A DNA stretch of 64,000 nucleotides from Komarekiella delphini-convector SJRDD-AB1 (GTDB lineage: Bacteria > Cyanobacteriota > Cyanobacteriia > Cyanobacteriales > Nostocaceae): positions 124,001-188,000 of the forward strand of contig NZ_VJXY01000008.1 of NCBI RefSeq assembly GCF_014831675.1. Direction: 5' to 3'. The translations under genes were made by a program, and so were the position numbers. The notes beneath the pieces were generated by a model that made no database searches, was not told the DNA's origin, and worked only from the letters and a program-made list of their open reading frames with translations. Shown here in pieces: positions 45,399-54,894 of the stretch; position 1 is the stretch's first letter, and each line of letters opens with the position of its first letter.

Positions 45399-47084
45399 AT
45401 GGGACAAGGTTTTTTACAAATTGGCTTAACGTTGTGTATCGTTATAGCAATCACTCCAATATTGGGAAGATACATGGCGCGTGTCTTCTTAGGAGAAAGA
45501 ACACTGCTTGATCTGTTAATGAACCCGATAGAGCGCAGCCTCTACGTAGTAGCGGGTGTACGCAGGAAAGATGATATGACGGGTTGGCAGTATATCCGGG
45601 CAGTATTATACACTAACCTAATTATGGGTATATCAGTCTATTTACTGATATATTTTCAGAGAATCCTACCCTGGAATCACAATAGTTTCGGTGCGCCCAC
45701 CTGGAATATTTTGTTACACACCACTATTTCATTTCTGACGAACACCGACCAGCAACATTACTCTGGGGAGACAACCTTAAGCTATTTTAGCCAGGTAGCG
45801 GCTTTGGGTTTTTTGATGTTTACTTCAGCAGCTACCGGGTTAGCGGTAGGAATTGCCTTTATTCGTGGGTTGACAGGTAGAGGGCTAGGAAACTTCTACG
45901 TAGATATCACCCGTGCAATCACGCGGATATTGCTGCCAATTTCAATTATCGGGGCGATCGCCTTACTTATAGTAGGTGTACCGCAAACATTAGCTGGAAC
46001 TCTGGTTGTGAGAACCTTGGATGGCGGAACACAGTATCTTGCCAGAGGCCCAGTGGCATCATTTGAGATGATCAAAATGTTGGGCGAGAATGGCGGTGGT
46101 TTTTTTGATGTTAACTCTGCACACCCCTTTGAAAATCCGAATGGCGCTTCTAATTTAATAGAAACCATTGCCATGATTTCGATTCCAGCCGCTTTGATTT
46201 ACACCTACGGTTTGTTTGCTAACAACATCAAACAAGCTTGGTTGCTGTTCTGGATGGTGTTTGTGATTTTTGTAATTTTGATTGGAGTGACAGCTGTCGG
46301 AGAACTACAAGGTAATCCCCTCATTAATGCCACCTTCGGATCAGATCAGCCTAATTTAGAGGGCAAAGAAGTCCGATTTGGCTGGGCACAAACAGCATTG
46401 TGGGCGGTTATGACAACCGCCACCATGTGTGGTGCTGTCAACGGAATGCATGATTCCTTGATGCCACAAGGACTATTCTCAACTTTATTCAACCTGTTTA
46501 TCCAGGTTATTTGGGGTGGTCAGGGGACTGGGACAGCTTACCTATTTATTTATCTAATTCTTACCGTGTTTTTAACTGGGCTAATGGTGGGACGTACCCC
46601 AGAGTTTTTAGGGCGGAAAATAGAAAAACGGGAAATTGTTCTTGCTAGTGTAGTGTTGCTAATTCACCCAATTGTAGTTTTAATTCCCAGTGCGATCGCC
46701 TTAGCTTATCCGATTTCCCTATCTGGAATTAGCAACGCTGGTTATCATGGCATTTCCCAAGTAGTTTATGAGTATGCCTCGGCGGGAGCAAATAATGGCT
46801 CTGGCTTAGAAGGATTAAGAGATAACACTCTATGGTGGAACTTAAGTACTCTAGTTGGCTTGTTAGGAGGGCGCTACATTCCGATTATTGCCATTCTGCT
46901 GTTAGCTGACAGCATGTCTCGTAAACAAGCAGTACCCGAAACCCCTGGTACTCTAAAAACCGATTCTCTGGTATTTACTGGTGTCACAGCTGGAGTAACC
47001 CTGATTTTGGGAGTGCTAACTTTCTTTCCAGTTCTGGCTTTAGGCCCCATAGCCGAGGGTTTTAAATTAGCATCTGGCAATTAG
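45399..47084 (+). CDS. kdpA: Potassium-transporting ATPase subunit A
   Basis: K+-translocating channel-like subunit of the high-affinity KdpFABC pump. The ATG at 45399 ([20 protein letters not shown]) gives 561 residues, normal for the family; the upstream TTG at 45384 adds five codons. About ten membrane helices; selectivity-filter regions include [35 protein letters not shown] and AVNGMHDSL. First gene of the kdpA-B-G-C set. Confidence 0.97.
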   Translation: MGQGFLQIGLTLCIVIAITPILGRYMARVFLGERTLLDLLMNPIERSLYVVAGVRRKDDMTGWQYIRAVLYTNLIMGISVYLLIYFQRILPWNHNSFGAPTWNILLHTTISFLTNTDQQHYSGETTLSYFSQVAALGFLMFTSAATGLAVGIAFIRGLTGRGLGNFYVDITRAITRILLPISIIGAIALLIVGVPQTLAGTLVVRTLDGGTQYLARGPVASFEMIKMLGENGGGFFDVNSAHPFENPNGASNLIETIAMISIPAALIYTYGLFANNIKQAWLLFWMVFVIFVILIGVTAVGELQGNPLINATFGSDQPNLEGKEVRFGWAQTALWAVMTTATMCGAVNGMHDSLMPQGLFSTLFNLFIQVIWGGQGTGTAYLFIYLILTVFLTGLMVGRTPEFLGRKIEKREIVLASVVLLIHPIVVLIPSAIALAYPISLSGISNAGYHGISQVVYEYASAGANNGSGLEGLRDNTLWWNLSTLVGLLGGRYIPIIAILLLADSMSRKQAVPETPGTLKTDSLVFTGVTAGVTLILGVLTFFPVLALGPIAEGFKLASGN

Positions 47085-47307
47085 AAGAGGAGGAATGAAG
47101 CATACAAGGGGGACAAAGGTGACAAGGTAGAATTTTCTCCCCCTGCTCCACGGCAGTTGCTACAACGGGGCGGCACGTTTTGGGGGGAAGCTTCCCCCCA
47201 AAAGCTGCCTTGGGAACCCCCGCAACGCACTGCCTCCCCTGCCCCCCTGCCCCTCTGCTCCTCTGCTCCCCCTGCTCTCCATCTCCCCCACTCACTATAT
47301 AAATACG
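47085..47307. other. kdpA-kdpB spacer with a strong palindrome and C-rich repeat
   Basis: 223 bp inside the operon. TTTTGGGGGGAAG followed by its exact reverse complement forms a 26-bp perfect palindrome at 47178-47203. From 47210 to 47290 runs the complement of the GGGGAGCAGAGGGGCAG repeat. The upstream part has CACGGCAGTTGCTACAACGG. The stretch is an insertion of repeats into an operon and may reduce read-through to kdpB or stabilise mRNA ends. Confidence 0.8.
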
Positions 47308-49404
47308 GTGGCAACTACCTCCAAAGCTAGACGCCCTAGTTCTCGGCCTGGCGATCGCCGCCAAGCACGCAAAAAGGCGAAGATAAATACTAAAGGACTT
47401 TATCTCAGAGCAATTAGGGATGCTTTTATCAAGCTGAATCCCAAGTATGCAATCAAAAATCCAGTGATGTTTTTGGTTTGGGTTGGGACAATCATCACCC
47501 TAGCAGTAACCATTGAGCCCAACCTCTTTGGCCCAGATTCGCAGAAGAACCCACAACTTTTCAACGGCTTGTTAACGGGGATTTTATTCTTTACCGTTTG
47601 GTTTGCCAATTTTGCGGAAGCCGTGGCTGAAGGGCGAGGTAAAGCCCAAGCTGATACTTTGCGCTCAACTCAGTTAGAAAGCATCGCCAAAAAACTCGCC
47701 CCCGATGGCTTAATTAGTGAAGTCGCATCCACCAGCCTCAAACAGGGTGATACCATTTACATCGTTGCTGGTGATATCATTCCCGCCGATGGAGAGGTAA
47801 TTATGGGCGTCGCCTCAGTGGATGAATCGGCAGTTACCGGGGAATCTGCACCAGTTCTCAAGGAATCAGGCTCAGATGTGGCAAGTTCAGTGACCGGTGG
47901 TACGCGAATTATTTCTGATGAATTGATTATCCGTGTTACAGCTGACCCAGGCAAAGGATTTATCGACCGAATGATTGCCTTGGTGGAGGGAGCAGAACGT
48001 AGCAAAACACCCAATGAAATCGCTCTAACGGTGTTATTGGCAGTTCTCAGTTTAGTGTTTCTGTTTGTTATAGTAACCTTGCCCGCACTTGCTTATTACG
48101 TCAACAGTCCAGTCAGTGTACCAATTTTAATTGCCTTGTTGGTGGCGCTGATTCCGACAACTATTGGCGGATTACTAAGTTCTATTGGGATTGCTGGTAT
48201 GGATAGAGTTGCCCAATTTAACGTCATTGCCACTTCTGGACGAGCAGTTGAAGCCTGTGGCGATGTTAATACTCTAGTTCTCGACAAGACAGGTACGATT
48301 ACTCTTGGCAACCGTTTGGCTGAGGAATTTATCCCGATCAACGGTCACTCAATGGAAGAAATTGCTAATGTAGCTTGGGCCGCTAGTGTGTTTGACGATA
48401 CACCAGAAGGGAAATCAATTGTTCGATTGGCAGAAAAGTTAGGTGCTAAGTTTGATTTCGACCCCAATCAAGCAGAAGGAGTTAATTTTTCTGCCAAAAC
48501 CCGCATGAGTGGCACTAACTTACCAGGTGGACATGAGGCACGTAAAGGAGCAGTCGGAGCCATTAAAGGATTTGTACGTTCCCACAATGGACACGACACC
48601 CCAGAACTGGATGCCACTTATGAACGAGTTTCACAACTGGGAGGTACACCTCTAGCAGTGTGCCTAAATAACGAAATCTACGGGGTGATCTATCTTAAAG
48701 ATATTGTTAAACCTGGTATCCGCGATCGCTTTGAACAACTGCGACGGATGGGAGTACATACCATCATGCTGACTGGGGACAACTGGATTACTGCTTCTGT
48801 CATTGCCAAAGAAGCTGGGGTAGATGACTTCATTGCCGAAGCAACACCAGAAGACAAAATCAGCGTCATTCAAAGAGAACAAACAGCAGGTAAATTAGTT
48901 GCCATGACAGGAGACGGGACTAACGATGCTCCAGCGTTAGCCCAAGCTAATGTCGGCGTAGCAATGAATACGGGGACTCAAGCCGCAAAAGAAGCCGCCA
49001 ACATGGTGGATTTGGACTCTGATCCCACAAAGCTGATCGATATTGTTAGCATTGGCAAACAATTACTGATCACTCGCGGAGCATTAACTACATTTTCCAT
49101 TGCCAATGATATTGCTAAGTACTTTGCAATTATTCCAGTAGTGTTTGCTGCTGCTAACCTGCAAAGTCTAAATATTATGAATTTGACCAGCGTTAAGTCT
49201 GCTGTATTATCGGCATTGATTTACAATGCTTTGATTATTCCAGCTTTGATTCCCTTGGCTTTGAAAGGTGTGCAGTTTAGACCCCTGACGGCTAATCAAC
49301 TCTTACAACGCAATATCTTGATTTATGGCTTAGGTGGAGTAATTGCACCGTTTGTTGCCATAAAGTTAATAGATATGTTAATCACAGTTGTGGGATTGGC
49401 TTAA
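47308..49404 (+). CDS. kdpB: Potassium-transporting ATPase subunit B (P-type ATPase)
   Basis: Catalytic P-type subunit, 698 residues, GTG start at 47308 (MATTSKARRPSSRPGDRRQ); an in-frame stop lies just upstream. A basic N-terminal tail is followed by the actuator motif VTGESAPV, the phosphorylation site LVLDKTGTITLGN, nucleotide-binding KGA and TGDNWITA/GDGTNDAPALAQANVG. The membrane helices match KdpB. Follows kdpA after a repeat-filled 223-bp spacer. Confidence 0.97.
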   Translation: MATTSKARRPSSRPGDRRQARKKAKINTKGLYLRAIRDAFIKLNPKYAIKNPVMFLVWVGTIITLAVTIEPNLFGPDSQKNPQLFNGLLTGILFFTVWFANFAEAVAEGRGKAQADTLRSTQLESIAKKLAPDGLISEVASTSLKQGDTIYIVAGDIIPADGEVIMGVASVDESAVTGESAPVLKESGSDVASSVTGGTRIISDELIIRVTADPGKGFIDRMIALVEGAERSKTPNEIALTVLLAVLSLVFLFVIVTLPALAYYVNSPVSVPILIALLVALIPTTIGGLLSSIGIAGMDRVAQFNVIATSGRAVEACGDVNTLVLDKTGTITLGNRLAEEFIPINGHSMEEIANVAWAASVFDDTPEGKSIVRLAEKLGAKFDFDPNQAEGVNFSAKTRMSGTNLPGGHEARKGAVGAIKGFVRSHNGHDTPELDATYERVSQLGGTPLAVCLNNEIYGVIYLKDIVKPGIRDRFEQLRRMGVHTIMLTGDNWITASVIAKEAGVDDFIAEATPEDKISVIQREQTAGKLVAMTGDGTNDAPALAQANVGVAMNTGTQAAKEAANMVDLDSDPTKLIDIVSIGKQLLITRGALTTFSIANDIAKYFAIIPVVFAAANLQSLNIMNLTSVKSAVLSALIYNALIIPALIPLALKGVQFRPLTANQLLQRNILIYGLGGVIAPFVAIKLIDMLITVVGLA

Positions 49405-49486
49405 GCAATTCAAAATTATCCAAACTTCTGAGTGGTGGTTCCGCTGCTCAGATTTTTCTCATAAATTAACTGCCAAGATAGCAAAA

Positions 49487-49774
49487 ATGCAAAGATCAAA
49501 GAAAATTATGAGACAAGTTAATTTATTAAGCAAGTTTTTACCAGTAAATGTCATGCAGACAATTTTCTTGGTTGGGTCGCAAAGACGTAAACAACACTTA
49601 CCACTCGCTGTTTTTATCTTGTTGTGTTTGAATGTGGTAGTTGCCCCAGTTGTTTATGCTGCTAATAACACCCTAGAACGACGTTCTGCCTGGGCAATTG
49701 GCATCTTGGGGTTTGTGGCGTTGGCACTTATAATTTACTTGTTTGTCGTCGTTTTTCAACCAGAACGCTTCTAA
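49487..49774 (+). CDS. kdpG: KdpG/KdpF-like small membrane protein
   Basis: 95 residues if started at the ATG at 49487 (MQRSKKIMRQVNLLSKFLP). It lies between kdpB and kdpC, where Anabaena kdp operons encode KdpG. It has two hydrophobic segments (LAVFILLCLNVVVAPVVYAA and ILGFVALALIIYLFVVVF); the end YLFVVVFQPERF resembles the small KdpF subunit that stabilises the Kdp complex. Probably the KdpF equivalent with an N-terminal extension. Upstream in-frame codons back to 49388 overlap kdpB and are less likely used. Confidence 0.8.
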   Translation: MQRSKKIMRQVNLLSKFLPVNVMQTIFLVGSQRRKQHLPLAVFILLCLNVVVAPVVYAANNTLERRSAWAIGILGFVALALIIYLFVVVFQPERF

Positions 49775-49824
49775 AATAATTAAAAATTAAATATAAAATT
49801 CTAAGAACAAGTGGAAACTTTTTT

Positions 49825-50424
49825 ATGTCTATTATTAGAGAAACTATTAGAGCAATTTGCATAACTCTGGTGCTTTGGTTGCTGACTGCAATCATCTATC
49901 CTCTTGGAATCCTTGTAGTGGGTCAAGTTTTCTTTCCATTTCAAGCTAACGGCAGTATTATGCCGAATTTAAAGAATGAACCAATTGGTTCCGTTTTGAT
50001 TGGTCAGGTGTTCACATCCGAACGATATTTCCATCCTCGTCCTAGTACTGTTAGATATAGCCAAGGGAAAAGAGCCAGACCAACTGGCATATCTGGCGCT
50101 AGTAACCTCGCTGCTAGTAATCCAGAGCTACTGGATCGAGTTGTAGAGCAGGCTAATCAATTACGAGAAGAAAATATTCAACCGATCGCTGATTTAATTT
50201 ATACTTCTGGATCTGGCTTAGACCCTCATATTTCATTAAGAGCAGCACAAGAGCAGTTACCGCGGGTAACTCGTGCGCGGGGAGTCGAAGAAAACGAGAT
50301 CCTACGTTTAATTAATAAGTATACTGATGAAAGATTTTTATGGATTTTTGGCGAGCCGGGAGTCAATGTTCTCCGCTTGAATTACGCGCTTGACCTGCAA
50401 GAAATTAATAGTAAACAGAATTGA
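49825..50424 (+). CDS. kdpC: Potassium-transporting ATPase subunit C
   Basis: 199 residues; stabilises the KdpAB complex and affects ATP affinity. One N-terminal membrane helix (CITLVLWLLTAIIYPLGILV), then GSVLIGQVFTSERYFHPRPS, SGASNLAASNP and a conserved DPHISLRAAQEQLPRVTRAR. Last gene of the kdpA-B-G-C run; a palindrome at 50469 follows. Confidence 0.96.
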   Translation: MSIIRETIRAICITLVLWLLTAIIYPLGILVVGQVFFPFQANGSIMPNLKNEPIGSVLIGQVFTSERYFHPRPSTVRYSQGKRARPTGISGASNLAASNPELLDRVVEQANQLREENIQPIADLIYTSGSGLDPHISLRAAQEQLPRVTRARGVEENEILRLINKYTDERFLWIFGEPGVNVLRLNYALDLQEINSKQN

Positions 50425-50468
50425 TAAATATCAATTAGTAATAATGACTAAAAAGACCGATAACCTGT

Positions 50469-50497
50469 GTAGAGACGTTGCATTGCAACGTCTCTAC
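50469..50497. repeat. 29-bp perfect palindrome, centre base T, supplying a stop codon
   Basis: Same arms as at 3069 around a central T. It sits between kdpC (+) and the oxidoreductase gene (-); the latter's TAG stop (50496-50494) lies inside the palindrome arm GTAGAGACG. Likely a bidirectional terminator. Confidence 0.9.
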
Positions 50498-51210
50498 AGA
50501 CCTGCAAACCATTCATACCCCTGATCCTCCCAGTAGCCTTTAGTAGGTAGTAAATTGCTGGTCAGTGTAATCTGAGTTACCCACTTACTCTGCTTGTAGC
50601 CCAGTTTAATGGGGGATGCTAGGCGTATGGGCGCACCATTATCAGCTGATAATGGTTGCCCATTCTTCTGATAAGCCATGAGAGTTTGAGGATGCACAGC
50701 AGAGGCAATATCCCAGCTTTCATAGTAGCCATCGGCAGATTTAAAGTAGACATAGCGGACACTTGACTTAGGCTGTACTAATGCCACTAAGTCTCGTAAT
50801 CGTATGCCTCCCCATTGAACGATCGCAGCCCAGCCTTCAACACAGACATGGCGAATTACCATTGAAGTCAAGGGAAGTTTTTGAATGTCTGCCATACTCA
50901 ATCGCATCGCATTACTTACCTCACCATCAATCGTCAAATAAAACTGTGCTGGGTCAATTTGCGGGGTGAAGTCAAACGTATTAACCAGCAATTTATCTGG
51001 CTCAATGGCATCCAGAGAAAATTCAGGTATTGGCTTTTGAGTTTGTAAGAGCGCTTCCAGACTTTGATTTAGTGGCTCAGATATTTGCCTGATATTATCT
51101 GATAACAAATTTGTCCCACATCCACCTAGAAACAAGCCTAACCCAGAAAGTCCAGATATTTGCAGTAAATGACGACGGGATAGGGTGCGTTTGGGAAGAA
51201 TCAAACTCAT
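50494..51210 (-). CDS. Molybdopterin-dependent oxidoreductase (sulfite-oxidase/YedY fold), exported
   Basis: 238 residues. A twin-arginine signal (RTLSRRHLLQISGLSGLGLF) ends at a lipobox-like LGGC31, suggesting a Tat-exported lipoprotein. C123 in VIRHVCVEGWAAIVQWGG is the molybdenum-ligating Cys of the family, with the following GIRLRDL and SPIKLGYKQSKW motifs. The cytochrome b gene eight bases upstream on the same strand is the likely electron partner, as in MsrPQ-type systems. The substrate (sulfoxide or other) cannot be assigned. Confidence 0.9.
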   Translation of the reverse strand: MSLILPKRTLSRRHLLQISGLSGLGLFLGGCGTNLLSDNIRQISEPLNQSLEALLQTQKPIPEFSLDAIEPDKLLVNTFDFTPQIDPAQFYLTIDGEVSNAMRLSMADIQKLPLTSMVIRHVCVEGWAAIVQWGGIRLRDLVALVQPKSSVRYVYFKSADGYYESWDIASAVHPQTLMAYQKNGQPLSADNGAPIRLASPIKLGYKQSKWVTQITLTSNLLPTKGYWEDQGYEWFAGL

Positions 51211-51217
51211 AAAACCT

Positions 51218-51814
51218 CTACAGAAACATAGACTTAATTAAACGGAAACTTCCCACCTTGAGGGCGAGCCAGGAATGAGCCACTGTAAACACTATGACCG
51301 TGGGGACGGTAATAAAATGAACAATTCGTAGAGTTTGCCAACTGCCAAACAGTCCAGAAAGCCAATACAACTGAGCAGGCTTATACATGGCAAGACCACT
51401 CAAGATTGCCAGCAGCAACACTGGAATGATACCAGTGTATACTAGCCGATGCCATGCGTAGTTTTTGCGCTTGGGGTTTTGGCTGACTTGCAATGCTTTC
51501 AAGTCACTGCGATCGCCAAACCGACGCCGCCAACGACGAGTGATTAAAATATAGAGTCCATAGCCAAGCAAGTTTAGCGAAAAGAGCCACATTGCAGCAA
51601 AATGCCAGTGCCTACCACCAGCCAGCCAACCTCCCAACAACAAAGAGTTGGGAAAACGCCAACCCTCACGTCCACCAAACACTGGATTGGCATTGTAGAT
51701 TTGCAGTCCGCTGGTGATCATTAACAGCAAGCTGATGATATTTATCCAGTGAAATGTTTTTGCGAAGAAAGTCTGACTTGGTGTCGATCGCCCTTTCCCT
51801 TTAAATGAAGTCAT
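51218..51814 (-). CDS. Cytochrome b561-type membrane protein
   Basis: 198 residues from the ATG at 51814 (MTSFKGKGRSTPSQTFFAK). About four membrane helices with heme-ligand histidines in TFHWINIISLLLMI, AGGRHWHFAAMWLFSLN, NYAWHRLVYTGIIP and IVHFITVPTVIVFTVAHSWL. It is transcribed with the molybdopterin oxidoreductase and probably passes electrons to it from the membrane. The frame is open 51 codons further upstream (to 51967), but this stretch (SFGWLYFFHIYRYETA) does not look like the family's start; it may be a decayed extension. Confidence 0.85.
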   Translation of the reverse strand: MTSFKGKGRSTPSQTFFAKTFHWINIISLLLMITSGLQIYNANPVFGGREGWRFPNSLLLGGWLAGGRHWHFAAMWLFSLNLLGYGLYILITRRWRRRFGDRSDLKALQVSQNPKRKNYAWHRLVYTGIIPVLLLAILSGLAMYKPAQLYWLSGLFGSWQTLRIVHFITVPTVIVFTVAHSWLALKVGSFRLIKSMFL

Positions 51815-52175
51815 GGCTGTCTCATAGCGGTAGATGTGGAAAAAATAGAGCCAGCCAAAACTGTACCTGGATATCCCAGTTGCTATTCCATAAGCAACCA
51901 CCAACCCAAATGCACCTGCGACTTGATGGTTTGCAGCTAGCATAAAAATTCCCCCCAGGCCCGGCACAGGGAGTCCAGAAAATGTTATTTAAGTTAGCTG
52001 GAATATTCAAAGTCTCTCAGCTGGAACTGAAATTAATCTGAAACTGAGCTATGATTTTCATAAATTTATCTATTAAAAATATTTAGCTTATTCTCAGCAT
52101 TATTTCAGAAAATTGTGGTATGCAAAATCACAGCCAATTTATAACCTTATTCAGGACAATTTAATATAGTTAGCA

Positions 52176-53387
52176 ATGCTTTCATTGCATATACTTAGCA
52201 AAAGTAAGATGTTAAATCATACTAATATTGGTTCGGCTGGCACTGCATCTTCAACATCTGCAAGTTATTCTCTTTATCCGGCGCGATCGCGGCGAGGCAA
52301 ACACAAAATCTTTATCGGTATGGCTCCTGGGGTAGGCAAAACCTACCGGATGCTGGAAGAAGGACACGCACTCAAACAGGAAGGAATTGATGTCGTGATT
52401 GGGCTTTTGGAAACCCACGGACGCAAAGAGACAGCAGAAAAGGCAGAAGGACTAGAGATTATACCCCGAAAGCAATTTCCTCGCGGTGAGTTGATGCTGA
52501 CGGACATGGATACAGATGCAATTATAGAGCGATGTCTGGCGACAAGTCGCTTTGCGTCTACGCCCCAATTAGTCTTAATCGATGAACTCGCTCATACCAA
52601 TGTGCCTGGTTCCCAGCGAGAAAAACGCTACCAAGATGTAGAAGTAGTTTTGGCGGCAGGCATTGATGTCTACTCCACAATGAATATTCAGCATCTAGAA
52701 AGTCTCAATGATTTAGTAGCAAGAATTACTGGTATAGTAGTACGTGAGCGAGTTCCAGACCGCATCCTGGATGAAGCAAATGAAGTGGTGGTAGTTGATG
52801 TCACACCCGAAACGCTGCAAGAACGGTTACTAGAAGGCAAGATTTACGCACCGCAAAAAATTCAACAATCCCTCGATAACTTTTTCCAACGCCGTAATCT
52901 GATTGCTTTGCGGGAGTTGGCTTTGCGGGAAGTTGCAGATAACGTAGAAGAAGACGCGATTGCCACCACTCCCAACGGACAATTTTGTAACATTCATGAG
53001 CGGGTTTTGGTGTGCGTATCTACTTACCCCAACTCAGTGCAACTATTACGCCGGGGTGCAAGGCTAGCTAACTACATGAATGCCCCGCTTTATACTTTGT
53101 TTGTCGCCGATCCAGAGCGCTTCCTCACTAAGGAAGAAAGTCTACACATCCACACTTGTGAGAAGCTATGTCAAGAATTTGAAGGTACTTTTATTCGTGT
53201 TACCAGCAATAATATAGCTAATGCGATCGCCGAAGTCGCTGAAAAATATCGTATCACCCAAATTGTGATTGGAGAAAGTCAGCGATCGCGCTGGCAAATG
53301 TTCCTCAAAGGGTCTTTAACTCAAAAATTGGTGCGTTTGCTCAAAAACATAGATTTGCATATCATCGCCAGCGAAAAAACAGCTTAA
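52176..53387 (+). CDS. kdpD: Truncated KdpD (N-terminal sensor domain only)
   Basis: 403 residues (ATG 52176; a second ATG at 52209, MLNHTNIGSAG, is an alternative). KdpD N-terminal domain with Walker A GMAPGVGKTYRMLEEGHALK and DELAHTNVPGS, YSTMNIQHLESLND, then a UspA-like domain (VLVCVSTYPNSVQLLRRGAR, IVIGESQRSRWQ). The membrane and histidine-kinase parts of classical KdpD are absent, as in other cyanobacteria, and no kdpE is present. Unusually it is separated from kdpC by two genes on the other strand, so it needs its own promoter. Confidence 0.93.
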   Translation: MLSLHILSKSKMLNHTNIGSAGTASSTSASYSLYPARSRRGKHKIFIGMAPGVGKTYRMLEEGHALKQEGIDVVIGLLETHGRKETAEKAEGLEIIPRKQFPRGELMLTDMDTDAIIERCLATSRFASTPQLVLIDELAHTNVPGSQREKRYQDVEVVLAAGIDVYSTMNIQHLESLNDLVARITGIVVRERVPDRILDEANEVVVVDVTPETLQERLLEGKIYAPQKIQQSLDNFFQRRNLIALRELALREVADNVEEDAIATTPNGQFCNIHERVLVCVSTYPNSVQLLRRGARLANYMNAPLYTLFVADPERFLTKEESLHIHTCEKLCQEFEGTFIRVTSNNIANAIAEVAEKYRITQIVIGESQRSRWQMFLKGSLTQKLVRLLKNIDLHIIASEKTA

Positions 53388-53483
53388 TCAAAGCAATGAA
53401 CGCTCACCAAAAAAGTGCTGAGTTGAAAGTGCTGTTAGCTTTTTTCAAGACATTTAGGTCAACAAATCCCTTTTTAACTTCTT

Positions 53484-53560
53484 ACCTCTGCGTTCTCTGT
53501 GCCTCTGTGGTTTAAAAGTAATTTATCTAACCACAGAGACGCAGAGAGCACAGAGATAAA
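53484..53560. repeat. Imperfect inverted repeat of the CACAGAGACGCAGAG family
   Basis: CTGCGTTCTCTGTGCCTCTG (about 53487) is followed, after a short loop, by an imperfect complement around AACCACAGAGACGCAGAGAG (53531). The motif also occurs inside the element at 6866. It lies between kdpD and anmK. Confidence 0.65.
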
Positions 53561-53677
53561 AAGAGATTTTTCGAGTCACCTTGAAAGGGATACCATACAC
53601 TTTTACACTCCTAGCTTTTGACATTGCCAGCGGCATAAATTAAACTATCCTGACAATCAACACTAGAACGTATATCT

Positions 53678-54874
53678 ATGCAACAGACTCTACAAGCTGC
53701 TGTTCCAACTCGCGTTATCGGTTTAATTAGTGGCACATCTGTAGATGGTATAGACGCTGCTTTAGTAGATATTTCCGGTACAGATTTTAATTTAAAAATT
53801 GAGTTGGTAGCTGGAGCAACATATCCTTACCCCGCCGAACTTAGAGCCAAAATCTTAGCAGTTTGTGCTGGGGAAGCCATTTCAATGGCAGAATTGGCAG
53901 AAATAGATGATGCGATCGCTTTTACCTTTGCTCAAGCCGCCCAAAATATCCAAATTGATCGCCAGCCAGCTACTCTAATCGGTTCTCACGGTCAAACTGT
54001 TTATCATCGCCCACCGGGAGGAAGAGGGGGAGAAACTCACTTTTTACTCAGCACTCCTTTGGGTTACAGCTTGCAACTAGGGCGTGGTGAATTGATTGCT
54101 CATTTGACGGGTGTTACTACTGTTAGTAATTTTCGTGCTGCTGATATTGCCATTGGTGGTCACGGTGCGCCTCTTGTACCGAGAATAGATGCTTTTTTGC
54201 TCAGCCATCTTGAGGAGGGGCGTTGTATTCAAAATATTGGCGGTATTGGTAATGTTGCTTATATTCCCCCTCGACAACATGGCGACTGGCTCGAAAAAAT
54301 TCGCGCTTGGGATACCGGCCCAGGAAATAGTCTTTTAGATTTGGCTGTGGAGCATTTAAGCGCTGGTGTTAAAACCTACGATGAAAACGGCGATTGGGCA
54401 TCTAGTGGCACTCCCTGCTATCCATTGGTAGAACAATGGCTTAGCCAAGATTACTTTCATCTCCCGCCGCCTAAATCTACTGGGCGCGAGTTATTCGGCG
54501 TAGCTTACCTGCATCAATGTTTACAAGATGCTGAAGCATATCAACTCAGTCCCGCCGACATACTGGCAACTCTTACGGAACTTACAGCTGCTTCAATTGC
54601 TCACAGTTACCAAACTTTTTTACCACAAATGCCACAGCGGATACTATTATGTGGTGGTGGTAGTCGCAATCTTTATTTAAAACAAAGATTACAGTTATTA
54701 TTGCCATCAGTACCAGTGTTGACTACAGATGAAGTCGGTTTGAATGCAGATTTTAAAGAAGCGATCGCCTTCGCTGTTTTAGCCTATTGGCGAAATTTAG
54801 GCATTCCTGGTAACTTACCTACTGCCACGGGTGCATCTCAAGAAGTGCTACTAGGAGAAATTCACCAAGGTTAA
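53678..54874 (+). CDS. anmK: Anhydro-N-acetylmuramic acid kinase
   Basis: 398 residues; phosphorylates and opens 1,6-anhydro-MurNAc in peptidoglycan recycling. N-terminal phosphate loop [19 protein letters not shown], then [42 protein letters not shown] and the C-terminal [11 protein letters not shown]: all family landmarks in order. Start ATG 53678. No MurQ neighbour. Convergent with the glycan cluster. Confidence 0.96.
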   Translation: MQQTLQAAVPTRVIGLISGTSVDGIDAALVDISGTDFNLKIELVAGATYPYPAELRAKILAVCAGEAISMAELAEIDDAIAFTFAQAAQNIQIDRQPATLIGSHGQTVYHRPPGGRGGETHFLLSTPLGYSLQLGRGELIAHLTGVTTVSNFRAADIAIGGHGAPLVPRIDAFLLSHLEEGRCIQNIGGIGNVAYIPPRQHGDWLEKIRAWDTGPGNSLLDLAVEHLSAGVKTYDENGDWASSGTPCYPLVEQWLSQDYFHLPPPKSTGRELFGVAYLHQCLQDAEAYQLSPADILATLTELTAASIAHSYQTFLPQMPQRILLCGGGSRNLYLKQRLQLLLPSVPVLTTDEVGLNADFKEAIAFAVLAYWRNLGIPGNLPTATGASQEVLLGEIHQG

Positions 54875-54894
54875 TATCGAATGTTGAACTACTT

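Noticed and set aside
47062-47364. Two minus-strand frames in the kdpA-kdpB gap
   Set aside because: Both arise from the purine-rich repeat and overlap kdpA or kdpB ends.
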